Shown in pieces: positions 15,738 through 25,211 of a stretch of DNA of 64,000 nt. Below the pieces are notes generated by a model. The model ran no database searches. It was not told the DNA's origin and saw only the letters and a program-made list of their open reading frames with translations. Numbering within the stretch: position 1 is the stretch's first letter; each line of letters opens with the position of its first letter. The stretch is taken from positions 2,926,001 through 2,990,000 of the forward strand of contig NC_011891.1 of the NCBI RefSeq assembly GCF_000022145.1, in the 5' to 3' direction. The translations under genes and the position numbers were made by a program. The stretch is from Anaeromyxobacter dehalogenans 2CP-1. Lineage in GTDB: Bacteria; Myxococcota; Myxococcia; Myxococcales; Anaeromyxobacteraceae.

Positions 15738-18338
15738 GTGACGAAGGCCTCGGATCCCCAGCCGGACGGCTCGACGCCGCCGCCGTCCGCGCCTGAGGGC
15801 ACCGGGCTCGGCGAGGGCGGCGGCGTGCTGGGGCGGTGGTTCGCGCCGGTCAAGATCCCCCGCGACGCGATCGCCACGCTGCGCGCGCTCGCCGCGCGCG
15901 GCAGCCTGGTGTTCGTGATGCGCTCGCCGGGCCTGCTCGGCTTCCTGTACCTGCGCTGGTTCCTGCGCCGCGCCGGCCTGCCCCCGCTCCGCGCGGCGCA
16001 GGGCTTCCACGGCCTCACCGGCTGGCTCGCCCGGGTGCGGCGCACCCGCCGCGCGTTCGAGGACGCGGTCGCCGCCGGCGAGTCGAGCCTCGTGTTCCTC
16101 GGGCGCCCGGACGCCGAGAAGAACCCGCTCGCCGCGCTGGTGCGGCAGCAGCGGGACTTGTTCCAGCCGGTGTTCCTCGTCCCGGTGCTGCTGGTGTGGA
16201 GCCGGCGGGCGCAGCGGCTGCAGGGCTCGATCTGGGACGTGCTGTACGGCTCGCCCGAGTCGCCGAGCGCCTTCGCGAACGCGATCGCGTTCCTGCGCGC
16301 GTTCCGGCGGGCGGTCTTCGACGTGGGGCGCGCGCTCGACCTCAAGGAGTACCTGGCCCAGCGCGCCGCCGAGCCGGACGCCTCGGTGGCCCTGCGCGTG
16401 CGCGGCGCGCTCCACCAGCACCTCGCCCGCGAGTTCCGCACCGCGGTCGGCCCGCCGCTCAAGGCGCCGTCCCGGGTGCGCGAGAAGGTGCTGCGCGATC
16501 GCTCGCTGCGCGCCGCCATCGAGGCGGTCGCCGCCGGGACCGGCCGGCCCGCGCAGGCGGTGGTGGCCGAGGCCGAGAAGGACCTGCGCGAGATCGCGAG
16601 CAACTACGACCCGGTCTTCGTCGGGGTGATGCGGGCGCTGCTCTCGCGGTTCTTCCGGCGGCTCTACACCAGCGTGGAGGTGGACGAGGAGGGCCTGGCC
16701 CGGCTGCGCCGCGCGGCGGGCGAGGCGCCCTTCGTGCTGTGCCCCAGCCACAAGAGCCACGTGGACTACCTGGTCCTCTCCTGGCTCCTCTACGAGAACG
16801 GCATGACGCCGCCGCACATCGCGGCCGGCATCAACCTCGCGTTCTGGCCGTTCGGCGCGATCGCCCGCCGCGGCGGCGCGTTCTTCATCCGGCGCAAGGT
16901 GAAGGGCGACCGCGTCTACACCGCGGTGCTGCGCGCCTACGTGAAGCACCTGCTGCGCGACCGCTTCCCGCAGGAGTTCTACGTGGAGGGCGGGCGCAGC
17001 CGCACCGGCAAGCTCCTGTTCCCGAAGACCGGCCTGGTGTCGATGGAGGTGGACGCCTGGCTGGACGGCGCCGCCGACGACGTGCTGTTCGTGCCGGTGG
17101 CGATCGACTACGAGCGGCTCATCGAGGCGTCCAGCTACGCGAACGAGCTGGCGGGCGGCGAGAAGCGCAAGGAGAGCCTGCGCGGCCTGCTGGGCGCGGC
17201 CCGCGTGCTCCTGCGGCGGTACGAGCGGCTGTACGTCCAGTTCGAGACGCCCATCTCGCTGCGCCAGGTGGCGGCCGAGCGGCTGGGGGCGCGCGCGGCG
17301 TCGCTGGCGGTGGACGAGGCCTGGGGCGGCGAGGCGGAGCGGCGCGCCGCGCCCGGCGCCGCCGGGGCGGGCGACGACGCCGAGGCGAAGCGGCAGCTGG
17401 TGCAGGGGCTCGCGAACCGCATCGCCTACGGGATCAGCCGCGCCGTCACCATCACGCCGGTCGGGCTGGTGGCGGCGGCGCTCCTCTCGCACGTGCGGCG
17501 CGGCCTCGGGTCCGAGGAGGTGGCGCGGCGGGTCGAGCTGCTCCGCTACGTGGCCGCCGAGGGCGGGGCCCGCTTCGCGCGCGACCTCGCCGGCGCGCCC
17601 TCCGATCCGCGGCAGGCCGGGCCCATCGCAGACGCGGTGCGGCGCCTGGCGCGCGACGGGCTGGTGCGGGTGGAGGTCGCGGCGGGCGACACCATCTACC
17701 AGGTGGTCGACGAGAAGCGCCCCCTGCTCGACTACCACCGCAACGCGGTGATCCACCGCTACGTCGCGCCCGCGCTGGTGGCCTCGGCGGCGCGCGCCGG
17801 CGGGACGGGCGGCTCGACGGCGGCGGAGGTCCGCGATCGGGCGCTGTGGCTGTCCCGCCTGTTCAAGCTCGAGTTCATGTACCGGAGCGGCGCGAGCTTC
17901 GACGAGATCTTCGAGTCGAACCTCGCGTTCCTGGTGCGGGTGCGGGCGGTGGACTGCGACGCGGGCCGGGTGCTGCCCGGACCGGAGACCACCGCCCTCG
18001 CCTTCCTCGCCGACCTGGTCCGCGCGTACCTCGAGGCCTACCACCTCGCCGCCGCGGCCGCCCTCGCCGCCCTCGGGTCCGACGCGCCGCGGCAGGCGCC
18101 GCTCGACCGGCGGGCGCTGGTCCGGGAGGCGCTCGAGCGAGGCCGGGGCGAGTTCCTCTCCGGCCGGATCGCGCTCCGCGAGACGCTCTCCAAAGCCACG
18201 CTGGAGAACGCGGTGGAGTGGCTCATGGCGCAGCGCGTGATCGCCGAGGAGGCGGGCAAGCTGCGCCTCGCCAGCCCGGCCTCGGTCGCGGAACTCCGCG
18301 CCATCATGGACGGAATCGCTCCGCATCTGGCGATGTGA
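15738..18338 (+). CDS. plsB: glycerol-3-phosphate 1-O-acyltransferase
   Basis: An 866-residue PlsB-type acyltransferase, which makes lysophosphatidate from glycerol-3-phosphate at the inner membrane. The catalytic HX4D box is His338 to Asp343 (HKSHVD). The other family blocks follow: GINLAFWPFGAIARRGGAFFIRRKVKGD, the FYVEGGRSRTGKLLFPKTGL block, and FVPVAIDYERLIE. The length is near the 800-850 usual for PlsB. The N-terminal 40 residues are Pro/Gly-rich and not conserved. It stands alone, 132 nt before the CoA-transferase gene. Confidence 0.94.
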   Translation: MTKASDPQPDGSTPPPSAPEGTGLGEGGGVLGRWFAPVKIPRDAIATLRALAARGSLVFVMRSPGLLGFLYLRWFLRRAGLPPLRAAQGFHGLTGWLARVRRTRRAFEDAVAAGESSLVFLGRPDAEKNPLAALVRQQRDLFQPVFLVPVLLVWSRRAQRLQGSIWDVLYGSPESPSAFANAIAFLRAFRRAVFDVGRALDLKEYLAQRAAEPDASVALRVRGALHQHLAREFRTAVGPPLKAPSRVREKVLRDRSLRAAIEAVAAGTGRPAQAVVAEAEKDLREIASNYDPVFVGVMRALLSRFFRRLYTSVEVDEEGLARLRRAAGEAPFVLCPSHKSHVDYLVLSWLLYENGMTPPHIAAGINLAFWPFGAIARRGGAFFIRRKVKGDRVYTAVLRAYVKHLLRDRFPQEFYVEGGRSRTGKLLFPKTGLVSMEVDAWLDGAADDVLFVPVAIDYERLIEASSYANELAGGEKRKESLRGLLGAARVLLRRYERLYVQFETPISLRQVAAERLGARAASLAVDEAWGGEAERRAAPGAAGAGDDAEAKRQLVQGLANRIAYGISRAVTITPVGLVAAALLSHVRRGLGSEEVARRVELLRYVAAEGGARFARDLAGAPSDPRQAGPIADAVRRLARDGLVRVEVAAGDTIYQVVDEKRPLLDYHRNAVIHRYVAPALVASAARAGGTGGSTAAEVRDRALWLSRLFKLEFMYRSGASFDEIFESNLAFLVRVRAVDCDAGRVLPGPETTALAFLADLVRAYLEAYHLAAAAALAALGSDAPRQAPLDRRALVREALERGRGEFLSGRIALRETLSKATLENAVEWLMAQRVIAEEAGKLRLASPASVAELRAIMDGIAPHLAM

Positions 18339-18470
18339 GAAGCGTTCCGCCCCTTCCCCACGGGGCCGCGCTCGCGTTACTCTGCGCCACCCACAGCAGG
18401 TGTGTCGCAGCACTCTCGGTCGTACCCGCGCTTTCCGTGACAAGCAGCAGGAACCTAGGAGGCTGAACGC

Positions 18471-20003
18471 ATGTCGGATCGGATTCTCCACAAGGGCCTC
18501 AAGGCGAAGGTGATGTCCGCCGAAGAAGCCGCCGGGCTCATCCCCAACGGCGCCATCCTCGGCATGTCGGGCTTCACCGGCGCCGGCTATCCCAAGGCCG
18601 TCCCCATCGCGCTCTCCAAGCGCGCGATCGAGGAGCGGATGAAGGGCAAGCCCTTCAAGATCACCGCCCTCACCGGCGCGTCGACGGGCCCCGAGCTCGA
18701 CCAGGCCATGGGCCTGACGGAGTCGGTCAGCTTCCGCTTCCCGTACAACGGCGACGCGGTCATGCGGCAGAAGATCAACGAGGGCGTGATCGAGTACCAG
18801 GACATGCACCTGAGCCACGCCGGCTCGCTGGTGCGCTACGGGTACTACGGGCGCCCCGACAACAAGATCGACTTCGCCGTCATCGAGGTCACGAAGATCA
18901 AGGAGGACGGCTCGCTCGTCTTCTCGTCCTCGTGCGGCGCGAACACCGCGTACTTCGACGTCGCGGAGAAGTACATCCTCGAGGTCAACGAGTGGCAGGA
19001 CGAGCGGATGGAGGGGATGCACGACATCCTCGGCGTGACCGGCCGTCACGGTGAGCGGACGCCGATCCCGATCCTCCGCGCCGACGACCGCGTCGGGTCG
19101 CCCACGCTGAAGATCGACGTGTCGAAGGTCGCGGCGGTGGTGGTCACGAACAACCCCGACCGCAACGCGCCGTTCAAGGCCCCCGAGGCCGATCACAAGC
19201 GGATCGCCCAGCACATCCTCGACTTCCTCGACGGCGAGGTGAAGGCCGGCCGGCTCCCGAAGAGCCTCACCCCGCTGCAGTCGGGCGTCGGGAACATCGC
19301 GAACGCGGTGCTCGTCGGCCTGAACGAGGGGCACTTCGAGAACATGATGAGCTACACCGAGGTGATCCAGGACGGCATGCTGGACCTCCTCGACTCCGGC
19401 AAGCTCAAGATCGCGTCCGCGACGGCGTTCTCGGTCTCGCCCGAGGGCCAGGAGCGGTTCAACAAGAACATCGACCGCTACCGCAAGCAGATCATCCTGC
19501 GCCCGCAGGACGTGTCGAACCACCCCGAGGTCATCCGGCGCCTCGGCTGCATCGCGATGAACGGGTTCGTCGAGGCCGACATCTACGGCCACGTGAACTC
19601 GACCCACATCGTGGGCAAGGGCATCGAGAACGGCATCGGCGGGTCGGGCGACTTCGCCCGCAACTCGGCGTACACGATCTTCATGTCCCCGTCGGTCGCG
19701 AAGGGCGGGAAGATCTCGGCCATCGTCCCGTTCGCGTCGCACATCGACCACACGGAGCACGAGGTCAACGGCATCGTGACCGAGTACGGCTTCGCCGACC
19801 TGCGCGGGAAGAGCCCGAAGCAGAAGGCGAAGGAAGTCATCGAGAAGTGCGCGCACCCGGACTGGCGCCCGATCCTCTGGGACTACTACAACCGCTCGCT
19901 GAAGGGCGGCAGCTTCGGGAAGCACACGCCGCACATGCTCAAGGAGGCGTTCTCGTTCCACACGCGCTACCTCGAGACGGGCGACATGCGCCCGAAGAAG
20001 TAG
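18471..20003 (+). CDS. acetyl-CoA hydrolase / succinate CoA-transferase
   Basis: A 510-residue class I CoA-transferase of the acetyl-CoA hydrolase family (Ach1/Cat1/AarC type), which moves CoA between acetate and succinate or hydrolyses acetyl-CoA. Family features are GMSGFTGAGYPKAVP near the start, GIGGSGDFARNS, and VTEYGFADLRG near the C-terminus, whose Glu is the probable catalytic residue. A strong AGGAGG lies 8 nt before the ATG and a good hairpin terminator follows the stop. Lys AAG, Asn AAC and Ile ATC codons dominate. Together these suggest high expression. Which of the two reactions dominates cannot be read from sequence. Confidence 0.9.
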   Translation: MSDRILHKGLKAKVMSAEEAAGLIPNGAILGMSGFTGAGYPKAVPIALSKRAIEERMKGKPFKITALTGASTGPELDQAMGLTESVSFRFPYNGDAVMRQKINEGVIEYQDMHLSHAGSLVRYGYYGRPDNKIDFAVIEVTKIKEDGSLVFSSSCGANTAYFDVAEKYILEVNEWQDERMEGMHDILGVTGRHGERTPIPILRADDRVGSPTLKIDVSKVAAVVVTNNPDRNAPFKAPEADHKRIAQHILDFLDGEVKAGRLPKSLTPLQSGVGNIANAVLVGLNEGHFENMMSYTEVIQDGMLDLLDSGKLKIASATAFSVSPEGQERFNKNIDRYRKQIILRPQDVSNHPEVIRRLGCIAMNGFVEADIYGHVNSTHIVGKGIENGIGGSGDFARNSAYTIFMSPSVAKGGKISAIVPFASHIDHTEHEVNGIVTEYGFADLRGKSPKQKAKEVIEKCAHPDWRPILWDYYNRSLKGGSFGKHTPHMLKEAFSFHTRYLETGDMRPKK

Positions 20004-20030
20004 CCGGCCTCCGAGAGACCGTCGCAGCCG

Positions 20031-20067
20031 CGGCGGCCGTCCTCCCGGGCGGCCGCCGTTCCATTTT
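20031..20067 (+). terminator. intrinsic terminator after CoA-transferase gene
   Basis: A perfect 9-bp stem CGGCGGCCG/CGGCCGCCG (20031-20039 and 20050-20058) is followed at once by TTCCATTTT. It lies 28 nt after the stop at 20003. This is the clearest intrinsic terminator in the window. Confidence 0.75.
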
Positions 20068-20093
20068 CCGGCGGCGCCTCGCCGCCGCCGCGC

Positions 20094-20099
20094 TAGGCT
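20094..20099 (+). promoter_or_regulatory. -10-like TAGGCT before hisN-like gene
   Basis: TAGGCT ends 7 nt before the ATG at 20107. The upstream gene is terminated, so the hisN-like gene needs its own promoter. The -35 is not recognisable. Confidence 0.35.
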
Positions 20100-20106
20100 C
20101 CCGGCC

Positions 20107-20898
20107 ATGCCCGAGCTCGATCTGCAGCGCGCGATGGAGACCGCCCGCGCGGCGGTGGAGGCCGCCTCCGCGGCCAGCCTCGCCCACTTCCGCCGCGGCG
20201 TGCGCGTGGAGCGCAAGCCGGACCGCAGCCCGGTCACCGCGGCGGATCGGGAGTCGGAGGCAGCGGTGCTGGCGGTCGTGCGCGCCGCGTTCCCGGACCA
20301 CGGCTTCCTGGGCGAGGAGACCGGCGAGCACGCCGGCAGCGCCGAGACCCGCTGGATCGTGGACCCGCTCGACGGCACCAAGGGCTTCACCCGCGGGCGC
20401 GGGTTCTGGGGCCCGCTGGTCGCGTGCGAGCACCGCGGCGAGATCGTGGCGGGCGCGATGGCGCTGCCCGCGCTCGGCGAGGCGTACTGGGCGGCGCGCG
20501 GCCAGGGCACCTGGCTCCGCGCCGGCGACGCCGCCCCGGCGCGGCTGCGCGTCTCCGGCCTCGCCGCCTGGGAGGACGCGACGCTGTCGCTGGGCGAGCC
20601 GCACGTCCTGTTCCGGCCGCCCATGCTGGAGCGCGTCGCGGCGCTGGCGATCTCGGCGCAGGCGGCGCGCTGCTACGGCGACCTGGCGGGCTGCGCGCTG
20701 GTGCTGAAGGGCGAGGCCGAGGCCTGGGTGGAGGCGGGGGTCAACCTGTGGGACCTCGCCCCGCTGAAGATCCTGGCGGAGGAGGCGGGCGGCCGCTTCA
20801 CCGACCTCGACGGGAGGCCGACGGTCGCGTCGGGGAGCTGCGTGGCGTCGAACGGGCTCCTGCACGACCACGTGCTGCGGGCGCTCTCGGGGCGGTGA
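20107..20898 (+). CDS. hisN: inositol-monophosphatase family, HisN-like histidinol-phosphatase
   Basis: A 263-residue Mg2+-dependent phosphatase of the IMPase superfamily. The metal ligands are visible as Glu70-Glu71 (GEETGEH) and Asp86, Asp89 in WIVDPLDGT, with the second signature WDLAPLKILAEEAGG near the C-terminus. The G(F)TRGRGFWGPLVA region and overall pattern resemble HisN (histidinol-phosphate phosphatase) more than inositol monophosphatase, but the substrate call is tentative. Its last 101 bp overlap, tail to tail, the 3' end of the GNAT gene on the other strand. Confidence 0.85.
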   Translation: MPELDLQRAMETARAAVEAASAASLAHFRRGVRVERKPDRSPVTAADRESEAAVLAVVRAAFPDHGFLGEETGEHAGSAETRWIVDPLDGTKGFTRGRGFWGPLVACEHRGEIVAGAMALPALGEAYWAARGQGTWLRAGDAAPARLRVSGLAAWEDATLSLGEPHVLFRPPMLERVAALAISAQAARCYGDLAGCALVLKGEAEAWVEAGVNLWDLAPLKILAEEAGGRFTDLDGRPTVASGSCVASNGLLHDHVLRALSGR

Positions 20899-21460
20899 GC
20901 AGCTTGCGGACGATGGGCCGGGTCGGGCTGCGCCGCAGCACCTCCTCGAAGCCGGCGGCGCGGAACGTGGAGGCGAGGCCGGTGTAGAGGAACGCGGAGG
21001 CGGTCGCGCCGCGCGGATCCACCGGGTACGCCTCCAGGATCGACGCCCCCGCCGCCCGGGCGTGGCGCTCGGCCCCGTCGATGAGCGCGCGGGTCACGCC
21101 CCGGCGGCGATGCGAGCGCGCCACGTAGAAGCAGGTGATCGACCAGACCGGCTCCGCGTCCACCGGGGCCAGGATCCGCGAGGCGCCCAGGCGCGGGTAC
21201 TCGGCGCGCGGCGCGAGCGCCACCCAGCCCACCGGCGTGTCGCCGTCGTACGCGAGCAGCCCGGGGACCGTGCCGCCGGAGACGTGCGCCCGCAGCGCGC
21301 GCCGGTTGCCCTCGCCCTTCCCGTCCGCCCACGCGGCGCGCGGGAGCCGCCACCACATGCACCAGCAGCCGGCGCAGGCGCCGTTCGGGCCGAACAGCCG
21401 CTCCAGGTCGGCCCAGCGCTCCGGCGAGGCCGGGTGGATCTCGAGGCGGCCGCCGGTCAT
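20798..21460 (-). CDS. GNAT-family N-acetyltransferase
   Basis: A 220-residue acetyltransferase. An N-terminal ACAGCWCMWWRLP motif (three Cys, two Trp) marks a distinct GNAT subgroup. The acetyl-CoA loop is in ITCFYVARSHRRRGVTRALIDGAERHARAAGA, and the C-terminal part includes STFRAAGFEEVLRRS. The natural fold ends near PTRPIVRKLL; the last 35 residues are basic, Ser/Pro/Arg-rich and read antisense to the hisN-like gene, so the tail is probably a run-on. Its ATG overlaps the TGA of the AAA ATPase gene (ATGA). The substrate is unknown. Confidence 0.85.
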   Translation of the reverse strand: MTGGRLEIHPASPERWADLERLFGPNGACAGCWCMWWRLPRAAWADGKGEGNRRALRAHVSGGTVPGLLAYDGDTPVGWVALAPRAEYPRLGASRILAPVDAEPVWSITCFYVARSHRRRGVTRALIDGAERHARAAGASILEAYPVDPRGATASAFLYTGLASTFRAAGFEEVLRRSPTRPIVRKLLTAPRAPAARGRAGARSTPRSSPTRPSASRRGR

Positions 21461-22956
21461 TGCACCCGCCGGAACAGGTCCACCACCGCGCCGGCCCGGC
21501 CGGCCACCCGCGCCCGCCCGCGCGCCCACTCGCGCAGCGCCTTGATCTGCTCCTCGTAGGTCCGGAACAGCGGGACCAGGTCCTGCGCCACGCGGCGGAG
21601 GTCGGCGGTCTCGAGCTCGCGCCCGAGCGCGTAGGCGCGGTGCAGCGCCCCGATCACCACCTGCTCCAGCTCCGCCCCGGAGTAGTCGGCGCACAGCTCG
21701 GCGATGGCGGCCACGTCCACCGCCCCGGGCTCGCGGCCGCGGCGCCGCAGGTGCAGCGCCAGGATCTCGCGGCGCGCCTCCGGGTCCGGCAGGTCGACGA
21801 AGAACAGCTCGTCGAAGCGCCCGCGGCGCAGCAGCTCCGGCGGCAGCCGCGAGACGTCGTTCGCGGTCGCCACCACGAACACCGGCCCCTTGCGCTCCTG
21901 CAGCCAGGTGGAGAACGCGCCCAGCAGGCGCGCGGCGCGCGGCTCGCCGCCGTCGCCGGGCGCGCTGCCCGCGAAGCCCTTCTCGATCTCGTCCACCCAG
22001 AGCGCCACCGGCGCGAGCGCCTCCGCCGCCTCCAGCGCGCGCGCCAGCCCCTCCTCGGCGCCGGTCTGCGCGCCCAGCACGCGCGGCAGGTCCAGCCGCA
22101 GCACCGGCACGCCCAGGCGCGCGGCCGCCGCCTTGGCCGCGAGCGACTTCCCGCAGCCCTGCACGCCCACGAGCAGCACGCCGCGCGGCGGCGGGAGCCC
22201 CCAGCGCGAGGCGTCCGGGTCGAACGCGAGCGCGCGCTCGTCCATCCAGGCCTTGAACGCGCCCAGCCCACCCAGGTCCTCCGGGCGCTCTGCCGCCTCG
22301 ACCAGCTCGAGGCCGAGGTCCCGCGCCAGCAGCCGCTTCTTCTCGGCCGCCACCGCGCCGATGCCCTCCGGCCCGAGCGCCGCGTCGCGGCGCAGCGCCC
22401 GCGTGAACGCGCGGCGCGCCTGGGCCTCCGACAGCCCGCGCGCCGCCACCAGCGCGCGGTGGCGCACGTCCGCCGGGAGCGGCGGCGGCGCGGCCGGGTG
22501 CGCCAGGCCGGCCTGGACCACCTCGAGCAGCGCGCCCAGCTCGGCGTCGTCCGGGAGCGGCACGCGGATCACCGCGGCGTCGGTGCCGAGCCCGTCCGGC
22601 AGCGCCAGGCGCGGGGCCACCACCGCCAGGCACCGCCCCTCGGCCGCCATGCGGGGCAACGCGTCGCGGAGCTGGCGCGCCACCGCGGGCGAGGCGAGCG
22701 CGTGATGGAAGTCGAGCGCCACCGCCAGGAACGGCGCCGGGGCGCGGAGGAGCGCGTCGAGCAGCGCCGCGGGCTCCTTGGCGCCCGGCGCCGCCGGGTC
22801 GAGGCCCCGGTGCGAGGACCATACCGCGCAGCGCGCGTCGAACGCGGCGGCCGCGGCCTGGCACGCGGCCACGGCGCGGTCCTCCTCCGGCGTGACCAGG
22901 TAGAGGACCGGGGTGCCCGCCGACCACAGCTCGGCGATCTCGGAGGAGACGCTCAT
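21457..22956 (-). CDS. AAA ATPase, Ycf46-like
   Basis: A 499-residue protein. The N-terminal half ([22 protein letters not shown], then [25 protein letters not shown]) is a degenerate P-loop-like domain. The C-terminal half is a classical AAA module: Walker A GVQGCGKS near residue 265, Walker [13 protein letters not shown], and sensor/Arg-finger regions [32 protein letters not shown]. This layout matches the Ycf46 family of plastids and bacteria, whose function is poorly known. It lies 40 nt after the GspE-like ATPase gene and overlaps the GNAT gene, forming one operon. Confidence 0.85.
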   Translation of the reverse strand: MSVSSEIAELWSAGTPVLYLVTPEEDRAVAACQAAAAAFDARCAVWSSHRGLDPAAPGAKEPAALLDALLRAPAPFLAVALDFHHALASPAVARQLRDALPRMAAEGRCLAVVAPRLALPDGLGTDAAVIRVPLPDDAELGALLEVVQAGLAHPAAPPPLPADVRHRALVAARGLSEAQARRAFTRALRRDAALGPEGIGAVAAEKKRLLARDLGLELVEAAERPEDLGGLGAFKAWMDERALAFDPDASRWGLPPPRGVLLVGVQGCGKSLAAKAAAARLGVPVLRLDLPRVLGAQTGAEEGLARALEAAEALAPVALWVDEIEKGFAGSAPGDGGEPRAARLLGAFSTWLQERKGPVFVVATANDVSRLPPELLRRGRFDELFFVDLPDPEARREILALHLRRRGREPGAVDVAAIAELCADYSGAELEQVVIGALHRAYALGRELETADLRRVAQDLVPLFRTYEEQIKALREWARGRARVAGRAGAVVDLFRRVQ

Positions 22957-22996
22957 GGCTCGCTCACCGTGGGTTCGGGGATCCGGGCCGCCCGGC

Positions 22997-24832
22997 TCAC
23001 GGCGCCGCCTCGGCGTCGGCGGTGGCGCGCATCGCCTCCTCGAAGGAGGTGACGCCCGCGGCCACCTTGCGCACCGCGTGCTCGCGCAGCGGGCGCAGCC
23101 CGTCCTGGCGGGCGGTGCGGAGCAGCACCTCGGGCGTGGCGCCCTCCGCCACCAGGTGGCGCAGGCGCGCGTTCACCGGCAGGACCTCGAAGATGCCGCT
23201 GCGCCCGTAGTAGCCGGTGAACCGGCACTTGGGACACCCGCGGCCGCGCCGGGCCAGCAGCTTGCCGGCGTGGTCCTCGGGGTGCGGCACGCCCAGCGCC
23301 TGCACCTCGTCCGCCGTGAGCGGCACGTCCTCGGCGCAGGAGGGGCACACCTGCCGGACCAGCCGCTGCGCGGCGATGCCGGTGAGCGTGGCGGCGATGA
23401 GGAAGCTCGGCACGCCCAGGTCGCGCAGGCGGGCCACCGCGCTCACCGTGTCGTTCGTGTGCAGCGTGGTCAGCACCATGTGCCCGGTGAGCGCCGCCTG
23501 GACCGCCTGGGCGGCGGTCTCCGCGTCGCGGACCTCGCCCACCATCACCACGTCCGGATCCTGGCGCAGCACGTGGCGCAGCGCCTCGGCGAAGCCGGTG
23601 CCGGTCTTCTGGTTGGCGGCGATCTGGTTGAAGTCCTCGTGGACCATCTCGATGGGATCCTCGATGGTCACGACGTTCACCTCGGGCGAGGCGAGCGCCT
23701 GCAGCGCCGAGTAGAGCGTGGTGGTCTTCCCGCTGCCGGTGGGCCCGGTCACGATCACCAGGCCGTGCGGCCGCAGCAGCCAGCGCTCGAACTGGTCGCG
23801 CTCGTCGGGGAGGAACCCCAGCTCGGAGAGGTCGCGCACCAGCACGGTCGGGTCGAGCACGCGGATCACCACCTTGTCGCCGAAGGTGGTGGGGACGGTC
23901 GAGACGCGCAGCTCCATCTCGGCGTCGCCGCGGGCGGTGCGGATGCGCCCGTCCTGCGGGCGCTTCAGCGCGATGTCGAGCCGGCTCATGATCTTGAAGC
24001 GATTGGCGATGGCGCCGTGCACCGCCTTCGGGATGCGGTGGACCGGGTGGAGCACGCCGTCGATCCGCATGCGGATGATCGACTCCTCCCGCCGCGGCTC
24101 GAGGTGGATGTCGCTGGCCCGCTGCTCGAACGCGTAGTGCAGCAGGTACTCGACCGCCGCGACCACCGGCTCGCTCGACGCCTCCAGCGCGTCGATGCCG
24201 GACAGGTTGACGAACTGCTCGAGGTTCGTGACGTCCGGGGCGCCGCCGCCGCCCTCCAGCTCGACGCGGGCCTGCGAGATCTGCTGGCGGAACCCGTACA
24301 CCTCGGCGATGGCGCGGTGGATGTCCGAGGGCGACGAGAGGACCGCCTCGACCTCGGCGCCGATCAGGCCGCGCAGGTTCTCCAGCAGCTCGCGGTCGAA
24401 CGGGTTCGCGGCCGCCACCACCAGCGAGCCGTTGCGGCGCTCCAGCGGGAGCACCGCGTGCTTGCGCGCGAAGGGGCGCGACAGCGTCCGGGTGATGAGC
24501 TGGGCGTCGAGCTTCAGCGGGTCGATCTTGCGGTACGGGATCCCCACCGCCTTCGCGACGGCCTGCGTGGCCTTGTCCTCGTCCACCAGCTCGGCGTCGC
24601 GCCGGGCGTCGGGGAACTCGAAGGAGGCGAGCACCTCGACCGGCGAGAGCTCGGCGCGCCGCAGCGCCCGGCCGCCGCTGCGCGAGGCGCCGTCGCGGAG
24701 CAGGCGCGCGCGCTGGACGCCCTCCCGGGCGGTGGCGGTGCGGCGCGCGTCGTCGGTGAGGATCCCCTCCCTGGCGAGGAGATCGGCCACGAACTCGAGG
24801 GTGTAGTCGGTAGCGCGGTAGGTCCTTGGCAC
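22997..24832 (-). CDS. GspE/PilB-type secretion ATPase
   Basis: A 611-residue type II secretion/type IV pilus assembly ATPase. An N-terminal MshEN-like region includes PYRKIDPLKLDAQLITRTLSRPFARKHAVLPLERR, followed by ASDIHLEPRREESIIRMRIDG. Then come Walker A GPTGSGKTTT near residue 365, the Asp and His boxes (EDPIEMVHEDFNQIAANQKTG; TGHMVLTTLHTNDTVSA), and a four-Cys zinc site (CPSC and CPKC). No other gsp or pil genes adjoin, so it is an orphan. It starts with GTG, 8 nt after a TAGAAT hexamer. Confidence 0.9.
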   Translation of the reverse strand: MPRTYRATDYTLEFVADLLAREGILTDDARRTATAREGVQRARLLRDGASRSGGRALRRAELSPVEVLASFEFPDARRDAELVDEDKATQAVAKAVGIPYRKIDPLKLDAQLITRTLSRPFARKHAVLPLERRNGSLVVAAANPFDRELLENLRGLIGAEVEAVLSSPSDIHRAIAEVYGFRQQISQARVELEGGGGAPDVTNLEQFVNLSGIDALEASSEPVVAAVEYLLHYAFEQRASDIHLEPRREESIIRMRIDGVLHPVHRIPKAVHGAIANRFKIMSRLDIALKRPQDGRIRTARGDAEMELRVSTVPTTFGDKVVIRVLDPTVLVRDLSELGFLPDERDQFERWLLRPHGLVIVTGPTGSGKTTTLYSALQALASPEVNVVTIEDPIEMVHEDFNQIAANQKTGTGFAEALRHVLRQDPDVVMVGEVRDAETAAQAVQAALTGHMVLTTLHTNDTVSAVARLRDLGVPSFLIAATLTGIAAQRLVRQVCPSCAEDVPLTADEVQALGVPHPEDHAGKLLARRGRGCPKCRFTGYYGRSGIFEVLPVNARLRHLVAEGATPEVLLRTARQDGLRPLREHAVRKVAAGVTSFEEAMRATADAEAAP

Positions 24833-24840
24833 GCCGCGGG

Positions 24841-24846
24841 ATTCTA
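24841..24846 (-). promoter_or_regulatory. -10-like TAGAAT before gspE-like gene
   Basis: The minus-strand TAGAAT (five of six to consensus) ends 8 nt before the GTG at 24832. The -35 region is GC-only. No Shine-Dalgarno sequence is present, so initiation may be leaderless. Confidence 0.45.
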
Positions 24847-24977
24847 CCGCGGCACCGGCGCGCGACCCAGCCCGCGCACCGGCCGGCGTGTGGGTGCGGC
24901 GACGCCGGCGTGCGCCCGCCGGGGCGCGGCGTTCCTGCTCGGTGGACTCGCCCGACCGGGCGAGCGGCTCAGATCCC

Positions 24978-25178
24978 TCAACCGACCGGGCCGCAGCCGC
25001 GCGCGGGCGCGCCGCCGCCGTCCGAGCCGGTCCGCGCCGCCGCCGGGCGGGACATCTGCCGGGACACCTCGCGGCCGCCGCAGGCAGGGCACGCGACCTC
25101 GGCCTCGTCGGACCTCCGGATGATGAGCGTCTCGAAGGACTTGGCGCAGCGGGCGCAGGCGTACTCGTAGATGGGCAT
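24978..25178 (-). CDS. FmdB-family zinc ribbon protein
   Basis: A 66-residue small protein. MPIYEYACARCAKSFETL is the signature start of the FmdB/CxxC_CxxC putative regulatory proteins, and the second zinc half is CPACGG. A Gly/Ala-rich disordered tail follows. The family's role is undefined; it was named for a regulator near formamidase genes. It is followed by the gspE-like gene 146 nt downstream, and the DUF2721 gene lies 33 nt upstream. Confidence 0.85.
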   Translation of the reverse strand: MPIYEYACARCAKSFETLIIRRSDEAEVACPACGGREVSRQMSRPAAARTGSDGGGAPARGCGPVG

Positions 25179-25211
25179 CGCCGGATCTGAGCCGGCCCGG
25201 GCCGGAAGGGT

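Noticed and set aside
15480-20624. A 1714-codon minus-strand frame opposite plsB and the CoA-transferase gene
   Set aside because: Same artefact of GC-rich codon structure; composition is Arg/Ala/His-biased and the opposite strand holds well-supported genes.
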